This document shows positions 25,098 to 33,769 of a stretch of DNA of 64,000 nucleotides, in pieces. This DNA comes from Actinomycetota bacterium. Its GTDB lineage: Bacteria > Actinomycetota > Actinomycetes > S36-B12 > UBA10799. The notes below the pieces were generated by a model, which was not told the origin of the DNA, did no database searches, and saw only the letters and a list, made by a program, of their open reading frames with translations. Every line of letters starts with the position of its first letter. Position 1 is the stretch's first letter. The position numbers were made by a program, and so were the translations under genes. Where the stretch lies: the NCBI GenBank assembly GCA_020637055.1, contig JACJWR010000002.1, forward strand, positions 248,001 through 312,000, read 5' to 3'.

Positions 25098-27026
25098 ATG
25101 TCCTCGTCCTCTGCGCCTGTGCAGCCTGCGGCCGTGTGCCGGCCGGCGGGCGCGTTTGTCCGTGGGGGGTCGGGTCAGGTGTGTGGTGGGGGTGCCGGCG
25201 GCGATGCGGGGTGGTCGGCTGGGCGGGTGGGTGCCGCGGAGGTCGGGTGGGATGGTGCGGCCGTGGGGGGTGTGTGGCTGGATGAGGTGATGGCGCCGAC
25301 GGTTCAGCAGTTGCGGGAGGCCGCCGAGGTGATGGCCCTCGACACCGACCTGCCCGACACGCTCTGTTCCGAGGACGTCTTTCCCGACGCGGCCGTGCTC
25401 GGCGGGGATCTGTCCGAGGATTCTTTGCCGGACGCGGTTTTGACTGGGGCTGCTGTTGCCGAGTTTGCGCCGGGGCCGGTGCCGGCTGAGCACCCCGGCG
25501 GTGGTGGCGGGGTGGATCCGTGTTCGGGGCCGGTGCCGGAGGGGTTGGCGCGGTGGGTGCGCCGGGAGTGGTGGCTGGCGCCGGTTCGGGCCGAGGTGCG
25601 CCGGTTGATGTTGTTGGCCCCGGGGGTGGGGTTGATCGCCGGGTTGTCTGAGCTTGGGATGGGTGGGTCGTGTCCGGTCGATCATGGCCACCCTGATGCT
25701 GTGGTGGAGGCGGCCGATCCGACTCCGGTGCCGGGGAGTCGTGCGGGGTATCCGTGTGCGTGCCAGTTGATCGTGGCGGCGGGGTGGCAGGCGGTGGACA
25801 GTTGGGTTCAGGTCGGTGCCGCGGCGTCGCTGGTCGGTGCTGCGGGTGCGGTGCCGGTGGTGGCGACGCCGGCAGGTGTCGCCCGGGCGCGGGCCGCCGA
25901 TGCCTGCCGGGCGGAGTTGGCTGCGATGCTGCACCTGTCGGCGGCCTCGGTGCACGCGCGGCTGGTGCAGGCCCGGGATCTGCACGCGTTCCCGGCCCTG
26001 GCCGCGGTGGCGGGGTCGGGGTTGATGTTCACCTCGTCGTGGCGGGTCGTGCTCTACGAGACCGCGAACCTGCCCGAGGGTGCCCGGGCCCGGGTGGTGC
26101 AGCGGGTGGTGGACGCGGTCGAGGCCCGCCATGCCCAGGATCGGCGCCCGTGGACATCGGGGGAGACGCGCCGGGCGGTCAAGCGCGCGATCGCCGCGGT
26201 GGCCGCGGCGGAGGCGGCCCAGGCCCGCGCCCGGGCCCATGCCCGCCGGCGGGTGGCGGTCACGCCGGCAGGGGATGGCATGGCGTGGCTGAGCGGCTAC
26301 ATCCGCGACGTCGACGCCCACCGGATCTACAACCGGCTCACCGCCGCTGCCGCGGCCGCGGCCGCCGACGACCCCAGCGGCGCGCGCAGCACCGACGAGC
26401 ACCGGGCCGATGCCCTGGTCGCGGCCCTGCTCAACCACCCACACCCCACCCCGGCAGACACCGCGGCCACGCCTCCCACCCCGGCAGACACCGCCACCAC
26501 ACCTTCCACCCCACGGTCCACCACGCCTGGCCGGTCGGTGTCGCGGCCGGAGATCTGCGTCGTGGTGTCGCTGGCCACCCTGCTCGGCTGCGCGGATGCC
26601 CCGGGCGAGGTGCCCGGCTTGGGTCCGATCGACGCCGACGTCGCCCGCGCGCTGGCCGCCGACGGCCGCTGGCGCTGGTGGGTCACCGACCCCGCCACCG
26701 GCCAGGTCACCGTCACCGGCTCGCGCACCTACACGCCCTCGGCGGAACTGGCCAGACTGATACGCGCCAGGGAACCACACTGCCGCATGCCCGGATGCGC
26801 CCGACGAGCAGACCTGTGCGACCTCGACCACACCACCCCCTACCCGCACGGGCGGACCGACGCCGACAACCTCGGACCCCTATGCCGCGCCCACCACAAC
26901 CTGAAAACCCACCACGGCTACGCACTGGCCAACCACCCCAACGCCCAGACCCACGCCTGGAAATGGACCTTCCCCTCCGGCCTGACCCACACCGACCAAC
27001 CCGACCCACCACTGCCCGGACCCTAG
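25098..27026 (+). CDS. DUF222 / HNH endonuclease domain protein (13E12-type)
   Basis: The 642-residue protein has a low-complexity Gly/Ala/Val-rich N-terminus, a long Ala/Arg-rich helical DUF222 region (about residues 150-450), a Pro/Thr linker and a C-terminal HNH nuclease domain (residues ~558-612). The latter has HCRMPGCARRA, DLCDLDHTTPYPHG and NLGPLCRAHHNLKTH, giving the zinc Cys/His pairs and catalytic His. This is the 13E12 repeat family of actinobacteria, present in many copies and possibly mobile; its biological role is unknown. It is expressed from its own promoter and sits next to tRNA-Val. Confidence 0.88.
   Translation: MSSSSAPVQPAAVCRPAGAFVRGGSGQVCGGGAGGDAGWSAGRVGAAEVGWDGAAVGGVWLDEVMAPTVQQLREAAEVMALDTDLPDTLCSEDVFPDAAVLGGDLSEDSLPDAVLTGAAVAEFAPGPVPAEHPGGGGGVDPCSGPVPEGLARWVRREWWLAPVRAEVRRLMLLAPGVGLIAGLSELGMGGSCPVDHGHPDAVVEAADPTPVPGSRAGYPCACQLIVAAGWQAVDSWVQVGAAASLVGAAGAVPVVATPAGVARARAADACRAELAAMLHLSAASVHARLVQARDLHAFPALAAVAGSGLMFTSSWRVVLYETANLPEGARARVVQRVVDAVEARHAQDRRPWTSGETRRAVKRAIAAVAAAEAAQARARAHARRRVAVTPAGDGMAWLSGYIRDVDAHRIYNRLTAAAAAAAADDPSGARSTDEHRADALVAALLNHPHPTPADTAATPPTPADTATTPSTPRSTTPGRSVSRPEICVVVSLATLLGCADAPGEVPGLGPIDADVARALAADGRWRWWVTDPATGQVTVTGSRTYTPSAELARLIRAREPHCRMPGCARRADLCDLDHTTPYPHGRTDADNLGPLCRAHHNLKTHHGYALANHPNAQTHAWKWTFPSGLTHTDQPDPPLPGP
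26445..26504 (+). repeat. 30-bp tandem repeat in the HNH gene linker
   Basis: Two 30-base units (26445-26474 and 26475-26504) differ at a few positions and encode P-T-P-A-D-T-rich linker sequence between the DUF222 and HNH regions. Confidence 0.8.
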
Positions 27027-27073
27027 AGTCGGGGTCTGAAACGTCCATTCATCGCTTCGGTGGGTTCATCGGG

Positions 27074-27089
27074 GGTGCTGAGGGGCACC
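27074..27089. terminator. Weak hairpin between HNH gene and tRNA-Val
   Basis: GGTGC (27074-27078) pairs with GCACC (27085-27089) across a six-base loop, followed by AAATTCTG. It could end either the HNH transcript or the tRNA transcript from the other strand. Short stem, so low confidence. Confidence 0.3.
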
Positions 27090-27131
27090 AAATTCTGTCG
27101 TACCCAAAGCCGTAGTGACCTGCACAAACAA

Positions 27132-27206
27132 TGGTGGGCGATACTGGGTTCGAACCAGTGACCCCTTCGGTGTGAACGAAGTGCGCTACCACTGCGCTAA
27201 TCGCCC
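27132..27206 (-). tRNA. tRNA-Val (anticodon CAC)
   Basis: On the minus strand the sequence folds as a complete cloverleaf. The acceptor stem GGGCGAT (27206-27200) pairs with ATCGCCC (27142-27136). The anticodon stem CTTCG/CGAAG encloses the loop TTCACAC, with anticodon CAC reading GTG codons. The T-arm contains GGTTCGAACCC. The discriminator is A and CCA is encoded (27134-27132). Confidence 0.97.
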
Positions 27207-27346
27207 CTGCTGCCGCCGACGTGGCGACGGGATGAGGCTAGCAGACGCCGCGACGGACTGGATCCAGCACCTGGGCGCCGAGGTGCTCCCACGTTCGGCG
27301 GCGCACAGACCCGATCGACCTGCTTCGCCGATGATCGAACTCTAGG

Positions 27347-29050
27347 GTGAGGTCACCCACGGCGAAAGGGCCTCAATTGCGGGCGCAGGACGAGTATGCG
27401 GCGCTGACTTCGGCGTTGGCCGCATCATTCGCCAGCATTGAATACGTGGTCGAACTCGACCCGCGTCGCATCCGCCACCTCGCGGGCGAACTCGTTGATC
27501 GGTTGCGCGCGAGCAGCGCCGAAGCCGAGGACAGTCAACACGATGCGGTGGGCGAGGCGCTGTTCGACGACGTCTGGGAGGAAGCCCTCAGCGAATCCGC
27601 TCCCGCGAGCCGCCTGGGTGGCGCCGAGATCGAGGAAGTTGTCTGCTACCACGTCGTCGCGCCAGGGGATTCCGTGCGGCTGCTCCACCGTTTCGTGCGA
27701 CGAATCGACAACGGTCGAACGCTGATCGTCGGTGCCGCTGCAGACACCACCGACGATTGGCGGATTCGGGAATCGCTAGAGCAGTCCGAAGCTCTGTACC
27801 GCGAGGTGGCCGAGAATTCCGCCGACTTCGCGATGCGCACCACACCGGATCGCGTGGTGGAGTACGTGTCGAACTCGGTGACAGGCGTCATGGGGTGGCG
27901 GCCGGAGGAACTCGTCGGGCGTCACATGCCCGAACTCCTGCACCCGGACGATCAACAACTGGCGGCAGACTTCTCCGACCGGCTCAACCGGGGCGAGCCG
28001 GTCTTCCTCCGGACGCGCTTCAAGACCAAGACCGGCGACTGGGTCTGGATGGCGCAGCACGTCAAACCGATTCTGTCCGAAGATGGTCGGGTCGTGGCCC
28101 GTGCCGGTGTCTGGCGGGACGTGAGTTCCGAGATGCGGTCACAGGCGGCATTGGAGGAGTCCGAGCAGCGATTCCGACTTGCGATGCACTCCGCACCATC
28201 GGGCATCGCCCTGGTGGGATCGAGGCGTGAATTCCGTGCGGTCAACCCGGCGCTCTGCCGGATCCTCCAACGTGATGAGGCGTGGCTACTCGACCACCGG
28301 ATGGACGACATCGTGCACCCCGAGGATGACGCGCTGGAGCGCTCGCTACACGCAGGTCGAGGAGCTCCGGACCAGGCGCCGCCGTCAGCCGAGTTGCGCT
28401 GTCTGCGTGCCGACGGCGAGCCGGTCTGGGTGGCCGAATCGGTCGGGTCGATGCAGGGTGCCGATGGCGAGGACTGGTCGGTGGTCCACATCGTCGACAT
28501 CACCGACGCCCGCGCGGCCAACGAACGACTGCGCTTCCTCGCCTCCCACGACGACCTCACCGGGCAACTGCGTCCGGCCGCGTTGAATGCTCGGCTCGGC
28601 GAACTACTGGCCCAGCATGCCGATGGCAGCCACGGCCGACTCGTCGCAATATTCGTCGATGTGGACGGCCTGAAGACGGTCAACGACTCCTTCGGGCATG
28701 AAGCCGGCGACGAGGTGATCAGGACGGCCGCCACCCGGATCGGAGCTGCGGTGCGGCGAAGCGATCTCGTGGCCCGAATCGGCGGCGACGAATTCGTCGT
28801 CGTGCTCAACGCCGTGCACGATCTCGCCGACGCCGAACGGGTCGCCGCGAAGCTGCAGGAAACCTTCGGGGAGCCGATCACGATCAAAGGTCAGCCGCTG
28901 AGGATGAGTCTGAGCATGGGGATCGCAGAAGCCCGACCCGACGACGATGTCGATGGGCTGCTTCGACGCGCGGACGTCGCGCTGTATGCCAGCAAGGCCG
29001 CGGGTCGCGCCCGAGCCACAGTGTTCACCGACGACATGACCGACGGATAG
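27347..29050 (+). CDS. PAS-PAS-GGDEF diguanylate cyclase
   Basis: This predicted cytoplasmic sensor makes cyclic di-GMP. It has an uncharacterised N-terminal region (1-140), two PAS/PAC modules (~147-265 and ~270-390) and a GGDEF domain (~393-560). The catalytic motif GGDEF is at 479-483, and the product-inhibition I-site R-x2-D is at 470-473. The usual HDxLTGLxNR opening reads HDDLTGQLRPAAL, a small deviation. No EAL or membrane segment is present. The start is GTG 27347 without clear signals; TTG 27377, with AAAGGG upstream, is an alternative. Confidence 0.87.
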   Translation: MRSPTAKGPQLRAQDEYAALTSALAASFASIEYVVELDPRRIRHLAGELVDRLRASSAEAEDSQHDAVGEALFDDVWEEALSESAPASRLGGAEIEEVVCYHVVAPGDSVRLLHRFVRRIDNGRTLIVGAAADTTDDWRIRESLEQSEALYREVAENSADFAMRTTPDRVVEYVSNSVTGVMGWRPEELVGRHMPELLHPDDQQLAADFSDRLNRGEPVFLRTRFKTKTGDWVWMAQHVKPILSEDGRVVARAGVWRDVSSEMRSQAALEESEQRFRLAMHSAPSGIALVGSRREFRAVNPALCRILQRDEAWLLDHRMDDIVHPEDDALERSLHAGRGAPDQAPPSAELRCLRADGEPVWVAESVGSMQGADGEDWSVVHIVDITDARAANERLRFLASHDDLTGQLRPAALNARLGELLAQHADGSHGRLVAIFVDVDGLKTVNDSFGHEAGDEVIRTAATRIGAAVRRSDLVARIGGDEFVVVLNAVHDLADAERVAAKLQETFGEPITIKGQPLRMSLSMGIAEARPDDDVDGLLRRADVALYASKAAGRARATVFTDDMTDG

Positions 29051-29098
29051 CGGCGCGAGGTCTCGCCCATCGCCAGGTGGATGCGTCAGACTGAGGTC

Positions 29099-29851
29099 AT
29101 GCGGCGAGAGGTGTGGACCGTGCCCGCGCCAGGAGGGGCGGGCGGCACAGTGATCGCCTACGGCCATTGGGGCACGCCGGTGCTCTTCTTCCCGGCAGAG
29201 GGCGGCGCGGCGGGCGATCTCGAGGAACACGGGATAGTCGATGCGTTGTCGGCTCCACTGGAAAGGGGTGAACTCAAGCTGTACGCGGTGGACACCCACG
29301 ACGAGTCCACCTGGGCGGACACCTCGATACCCTGCGAGGAGCGGGCGCGCCGCCACGAGCACTACCACTCCTGGCTAGTCGACCAGGTGGCTCCGGCGAT
29401 CCACGGGGATTGCGGGGGAGCGGTGAAGGTGGCCGCGGCCGGCATCTCCATGGGCGCATTTCACGCAGTGAACCTCACCCTGCGACGGGCCGACATGTTC
29501 CCCCACGCGGTGGGCATGTCGGGCAACTACGACCCGTCCACCTGGCACCCCTGGGGTGAACGCGGAGATTCCCTGTACTTCAACAACCCCTTCGCCTATG
29601 TCGCCAACGCTGAAGGTGAACACCTGGACTGGCTGCGGCATTCGGCGTTCGTTCAATTGGTGGCCGGGAGTGGAGAGTGGGAACACCACCCCACCTGGGC
29701 GCTGGAATCGAGCCGGGCGTTGGCCGACCTGCTCGGCCGCAAGGGAATCCCCAACCACCTCGACGTGTGGGGTGAGGATGCCGATCATGACTGGCCGACC
29801 TGGCGGCGCATGGTGGCCGTCCACGTCGCCGCCCTGGGCGGTCGGCCCTAG
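29099..29851 (+). CDS. Putative esterase (alpha/beta hydrolase)
   Basis: The ~250-residue protein resembles the esterase D / putative esterase family. It has a nucleophile elbow G-I-S-M-G (residues ~119-123), a strand-rich N-terminus (VIAYGHWGTPVLFFPAEGG), aromatic MSGNYDPSTW, and a C-terminal DADHDWPTWRRM segment whose His is the likely catalytic base. Substrate unknown. I start it at ATG 29099 (CAGACT six bases upstream could be a -10); ATG 29081 is in frame and possible. There is no signal peptide, so it is cytoplasmic. Confidence 0.8.
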   Translation: MRREVWTVPAPGGAGGTVIAYGHWGTPVLFFPAEGGAAGDLEEHGIVDALSAPLERGELKLYAVDTHDESTWADTSIPCEERARRHEHYHSWLVDQVAPAIHGDCGGAVKVAAAGISMGAFHAVNLTLRRADMFPHAVGMSGNYDPSTWHPWGERGDSLYFNNPFAYVANAEGEHLDWLRHSAFVQLVAGSGEWEHHPTWALESSRALADLLGRKGIPNHLDVWGEDADHDWPTWRRMVAVHVAALGGRP

Positions 29852-29920
29852 GCCTCGGCCGGCGGGTTCGCTCGAGGGCGGGCGCTAGGCTGGACGCACC
29901 GGAAGCAGGAAGGAACCTCC

Positions 29921-31933
29921 TTGTCCATCACCGTCGTCCTCGACCCCGAAGGCCAGCCGCAGGAACTCCCCGACGGTGCCGATGCCGCGACCCTGTTCCG
30001 AGATCGTCGTGAGGTGCTCGTGGCGAGAGTGAACGGCGAACTGGTCGATCTGGCCACGACTCTGAACGACGGCGACCTGGTGGAGCCGGTGACGGCCGAA
30101 GACCCGGATGGTCTGGCGGTGCTGCGCCACTCCTGCGCCCACGTGCTCGCCCAGGCCGTACAACAGGTCGATCCCGACGCCAAACTGGGCATCGGGCCGC
30201 CAATCCAAGACGGCTTCTACTACGACTTCGACGTCGACCGGCCGTTCACACCGGAGGATCTCGCCGAACTCGAGAAGCGCATGACGGCGATCATCAAGTC
30301 CGGGCAGCGATTCAGCCGACGGGTTGTGACGGACGACGAAGCGCGGACCGAACTGGAGTTCCAGCCCTACAAGTTGCTGCTGATCCAGTCCAAGGGCGGC
30401 AGCGATGCGTCAGCCGAGCCGGACTCCGAGATCATGGAAGTCGGCGGTTCCGCGCTCACCATGTACGACAACGTGGACCGGCGCGACCAGACGGTCTGGA
30501 CCGACCTGTGCCGGGGCCCACACGTGCCCACCACCCGGCACATCCCGGCCAACGCGTTCAAGCTGATGCGCACCGCCGCCGTCTATTGGATGTCCGACGA
30601 GCACAACCCGCAGTTGCAGCGGATCTACGGCACGGCCTGGCCGAACAAGGACCAGCTGCGCGAACACCTGACGTTCTTGGCCGAGGCGGCCAAGCGCGAC
30701 CACCGGCGACTGGGTGCGGAGTTGGACCTCTTCAGTTTCCCGGAGCAGATCGGGTCCGGTTTGCCGGTGTTCCATCCCAAAGGTGGACTGATCCGCAAAG
30801 AGTTGGAGGACTACTCCCGCAGAAGGCACGAGGAGTCCGGCTACGAATTCGTCTACAGCCCGCACATCACGAAGGCGGGTCTGTTCGAGACGTCTGGTCA
30901 CCTCGATTGGTACGCCGAGGGCATGTATCCGCCCATGCACCTCGACGCCGAGACCGACGGCGAGGGCAACGTCCGCAAACCGGGGCAGGACTACTACCTC
31001 AAGCCGATGAACTGCCCGATGCACAACCTCATCTTCGACTCGCGCGGCCGCTCTTATCGGGAATTGCCGCTTCGGCTGTTCGAATTCGGAAGTGTCTACC
31101 GCTACGAGAAGTCCGGCGTCGTGCACGGTTTGACCCGGGCCCGCGGATTCACCCAGGACGACGCGCACATTTACTGCACACCTGAGCAGATGCCCGCGGA
31201 GTTGGCCGATCTGCTGTCTTTCGTGCTCGATCTGCTGCGCGACTACGGACTCGACGACTTCTACCTCGAACTGTCCACCAGGGATCCGGCGAAGTCGGTC
31301 GGCGGCGAGGCCGAATGGGAGCAGGCCACCGAAGCGCTCCGATCGGCGGCGGAGGCGCAGGGCCTCGAATTGGTCACCGACCCGGGCGGGGCGGCGTTCT
31401 ACGGTCCGAAGATCTCAGTGCAGGCCAAAGATGCCATTGGTCGCTACTGGCAGATGTCGACGATCCAGGTGGACTTCCAGTTGCCCGAGCGCTTCGGGCT
31501 CGAGTACACCGCGGCGGATGGCAGCCGACAGCGACCGGTGATGATCCACCGTGCACTGTTCGGTTCGATCGAGCGGTTCTTCGCAGTTCTGCTCGAGCAC
31601 TACAACGGTGCGTTTCCTCCCTGGTTGGCACCGGTGCAGGTGGTCGGGGTGCCGGTTTCGGATGCCCACGTGGACTATCTGGCGGAGGTTGCGAGTCAGA
31701 TGCGGGCCCGCGGGATCCGGGTGGAGATCGACAGCGGTTCCGATCGCATGCCCAAGAAGATCAGGAACGCCACTCGGGCCAAGGTCCCGTTCATCATGAT
31801 CGCCGGGGATGAGGACCAGGCCGCTGGAGCGGTGTCGTTCCGGATGCGGGACGGCACGCAGGACAACGGCATACCGGTGGCCGACGCGATCGAGCGGGTG
31901 GTCGAAGTCATCGAGTCCAAGGCTCAAGTGTGA
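29921..31933 (+). CDS. thrS: Threonyl-tRNA synthetase
   Basis: This class II synthetase charges tRNA-Thr. The 670-residue protein has an N-terminal TGS domain (1-60), an editing/SAD domain (RHSCAHVLAQAVQQ and its zinc-binding region), the catalytic core with MNCPMHN (zinc Cys) and the class II motif 2 region FEFGSVYRYEKSG, and the C-terminal anticodon-binding domain (PVQVVGVPVSDAHVDY). The start is TTG 29921 behind AGGAAGG. TAGGCT at 29886-29891 is a possible -10. Its stop overlaps the HIT gene by four bases. Confidence 0.97.
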   Translation: MSITVVLDPEGQPQELPDGADAATLFRDRREVLVARVNGELVDLATTLNDGDLVEPVTAEDPDGLAVLRHSCAHVLAQAVQQVDPDAKLGIGPPIQDGFYYDFDVDRPFTPEDLAELEKRMTAIIKSGQRFSRRVVTDDEARTELEFQPYKLLLIQSKGGSDASAEPDSEIMEVGGSALTMYDNVDRRDQTVWTDLCRGPHVPTTRHIPANAFKLMRTAAVYWMSDEHNPQLQRIYGTAWPNKDQLREHLTFLAEAAKRDHRRLGAELDLFSFPEQIGSGLPVFHPKGGLIRKELEDYSRRRHEESGYEFVYSPHITKAGLFETSGHLDWYAEGMYPPMHLDAETDGEGNVRKPGQDYYLKPMNCPMHNLIFDSRGRSYRELPLRLFEFGSVYRYEKSGVVHGLTRARGFTQDDAHIYCTPEQMPAELADLLSFVLDLLRDYGLDDFYLELSTRDPAKSVGGEAEWEQATEALRSAAEAQGLELVTDPGGAAFYGPKISVQAKDAIGRYWQMSTIQVDFQLPERFGLEYTAADGSRQRPVMIHRALFGSIERFFAVLLEHYNGAFPPWLAPVQVVGVPVSDAHVDYLAEVASQMRARGIRVEIDSGSDRMPKKIRNATRAKVPFIMIAGDEDQAAGAVSFRMRDGTQDNGIPVADAIERVVEVIESKAQV

Positions 31934-32490
31934 ACACCGAACATGGGGGAGTACCCGCACCGGCCGGCGGTGGTGACGACCGCTGGAATCGACTGTGGAC
32001 ACCCCATCGGATGGCCTACATCAAGGGCGCCAACCGGCCGAGCAAGGAGAAGCAGGACACTGAATGCCCGTTCTGCCGGGTACCGGAGATGGCCGAGCCG
32101 GAGTCGTTGATCGTGCACCGTGGTGAGACCGCCTACGTGGTGCTCAACCTCTACCCCTACAACTCCGGGCATCTGCTGGTGTGTCCGTATCGCCACGTTG
32201 CCGATTACACCGACATCGACGACGTGGAAGCGGCGGAGATCGCCAGGCTCACGCAGCAGGCGATGGCAACCTTGCGGGCGGCTGCCGCGCCGCACGGTTT
32301 CAACATCGGCATCAACCAGGGCAACATCGCCGGCGCCGGGGTCGCGGCCCACCTGCACCAACACGTCGTGCCCCGCTGGGGCGGTGACATCAACTTCATG
32401 CCGATCGTGGGGGGCACCAAGACCATGCCGATGCTGCTCGAGCAGACCAGGGATCTGCTGGCGGAGCACTGGCCCGGCACCCAGCAGTGA
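31930..32490 (+). CDS. HIT-domain nucleotide hydrolase/phosphorylase
   Basis: The 186-residue histidine-triad protein has a zinc-type CPFCRV site (residues ~46-51) and the catalytic HxHxH triad at H141, H143 and H145 (AHLHQHVVPRW). The family hydrolyses or phosphorolyses dinucleoside polyphosphates such as Ap4A. GTG 31930 overlaps the thrS stop by four bases. Its place between thrS and pgsA is conserved in mycobacteria, where the corresponding protein is an Ap4A phosphorylase; the same activity here is an inference. Confidence 0.88.
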   Translation: MNTEHGGVPAPAGGGDDRWNRLWTPHRMAYIKGANRPSKEKQDTECPFCRVPEMAEPESLIVHRGETAYVVLNLYPYNSGHLLVCPYRHVADYTDIDDVEAAEIARLTQQAMATLRAAAAPHGFNIGINQGNIAGAGVAAHLHQHVVPRWGGDINFMPIVGGTKTMPMLLEQTRDLLAEHWPGTQQ

Positions 32491-32516
32491 ACTCGCAGCG
32501 CCGTCGATCGCCCTGA

Positions 32517-33752
32517 TCAGGCCAACTGTTCGTTGACCAGCCACAGGTAGTCCAGCGCCAACACGTCTCCGACCTGCGGTCGCAGCGTGAGTCGTAGGCG
32601 CTGCCAGGACAGGTCCTCCGCGGCCGATTCACCAGCCGTGGCGCTCCGACGGTCGACCACACCCACCGGCCAGGCGCGATACGGTGCCAACGCCCACCCA
32701 TCGTCTCCGGACTCCGGCAGGCCCACGCCGGTACGGGTCATGGTGAGTAGCCCCTCGGCGGGAAGTGCCGGTCCGTACACAGTCCGCACCAGAGCCCAAT
32801 CTCCCTCTGCGGCAAGCACCACCGCGGCGGGGCCGTCGGTCGCTTCGCCCTCGGCGTTGCGGCGGACGAACCGCGGAACCGTGGGCCCGCCTGCCGCGCT
32901 CCAAGGCTGCAGCAGCTGCGCCACGTCGTCCCAGTCCTCGGTTGCGGGAAGGACCGGAGCAAGTTCGCCGGAACGAAAGGCATCGACACCGTGACGGCTG
33001 ACGTCCCAGACGTCCGGCTCGCCCCAAATGGGCAGGTCCGAATCCGGGTCGTCGTCACTGGCGTCCGCTGCGATCGACAGGGCACGTTGGGCGGTATCCG
33101 GGTCGTCGATCACGCCGCTCAACGCTTCCAACAGGCGCAGCCGGGCTCCCACACTGACCCTGCGGTGGGCACGACTGCTCGGAATGTCCTTCCCGTCGAC
33201 CCGTAGCACTCCGCGGGCCAGGTCGAGGCTGCCGGCCAGCTCGCCATCGTCGTCGAACACCGGAAGTCGCCACAGCACACACTCGTCACCGAACATCCGC
33301 CCTGCGATGGCCGCGATGTCCTCGATGTCCGCACGACCGTCGCCGAGAGCTGTGACCGCAACGGCCCGCGGCACTCCGGCGTCCGCGGCGATCTGCCAAA
33401 TCTTCGCCGTCGTCGGGTCGATGCCGAGGTCTGCTCCCACGACGACGAGCAGCACATCGGCAGCAAGCGCGGCGGTTGCAGCTCCGACGATCCGGTGGGG
33501 TCCGGCCGATGCCAGGTCATCGAACGGGACCGGTACACAGATCCGGGAGACTGCCGCCGGCAGCGGCTCGGGCAGTCGCCCCGGAGCCAGCAGGACGACG
33601 ACCGGCCCCGGCAGGGTTTCACCCAAGGATTCGTCCACGACCACGGGGGCATACAACCACACCGGTCCCAGCGGTCGTTCCCGCCGCGATGTCCCACCCA
33701 CCCGTGTCGTGCCCACGGCGGGCAGCTTCCCCACTATGGTGAAAGCCACCAT
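32517..33752 (-). CDS. Degenerate EF-G2-like pseudo-GTPase domain protein
   Basis: I do not know a named family for this ~400-residue protein. Residues ~95-185 align by eye with the second half of the G domain of EF-G2 (FusA2-like) factors: A-A-D-V-L-L-V-V, G-I-D-x2-T-x3-W, G-V-P-R-A-V-x-V-T, R-A-D, FGD and LPVFDDDGE. The nucleotide motifs are gone: no P-loop, no DTPG, and N-K-x-D is replaced by TALGDGRAD. The C-terminal half is unique. ATG 33752 leaves 17 bases to the divergent pgsA; GTG 33716 is a likelier start. Function unknown. Confidence 0.6.
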   Translation of the reverse strand: MVAFTIVGKLPAVGTTRVGGTSRRERPLGPVWLYAPVVVDESLGETLPGPVVVLLAPGRLPEPLPAAVSRICVPVPFDDLASAGPHRIVGAATAALAADVLLVVVGADLGIDPTTAKIWQIAADAGVPRAVAVTALGDGRADIEDIAAIAGRMFGDECVLWRLPVFDDDGELAGSLDLARGVLRVDGKDIPSSRAHRRVSVGARLRLLEALSGVIDDPDTAQRALSIAADASDDDPDSDLPIWGEPDVWDVSRHGVDAFRSGELAPVLPATEDWDDVAQLLQPWSAAGGPTVPRFVRRNAEGEATDGPAAVVLAAEGDWALVRTVYGPALPAEGLLTMTRTGVGLPESGDDGWALAPYRAWPVGVVDRRSATAGESAAEDLSWQRLRLTLRPQVGDVLALDYLWLVNEQLA

Positions 33753-33769
33753 CGTGGAGGTTCAGCTAC

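Noticed and set aside
24804..26849. 681-codon minus-strand reading frame across the HNH gene
   Set aside because: It is a shadow of the plus-strand gene in very GC-rich sequence. Its translation is low-complexity Arg/Gly/His with no domain, while the plus strand has a clear HNH motif and promoter.
25754..27115. 453-codon second plus-strand frame in the HNH gene
   Set aside because: Low-complexity Arg/Pro/Gly translation with no start signal; an artefact of base composition.
24623..27131. Integrative element using the tRNA-Val 3' end
   Set aside because: The tRNA 3' end faces the HNH gene, but I found no second copy of its terminal sequence on the far side and no integrase.
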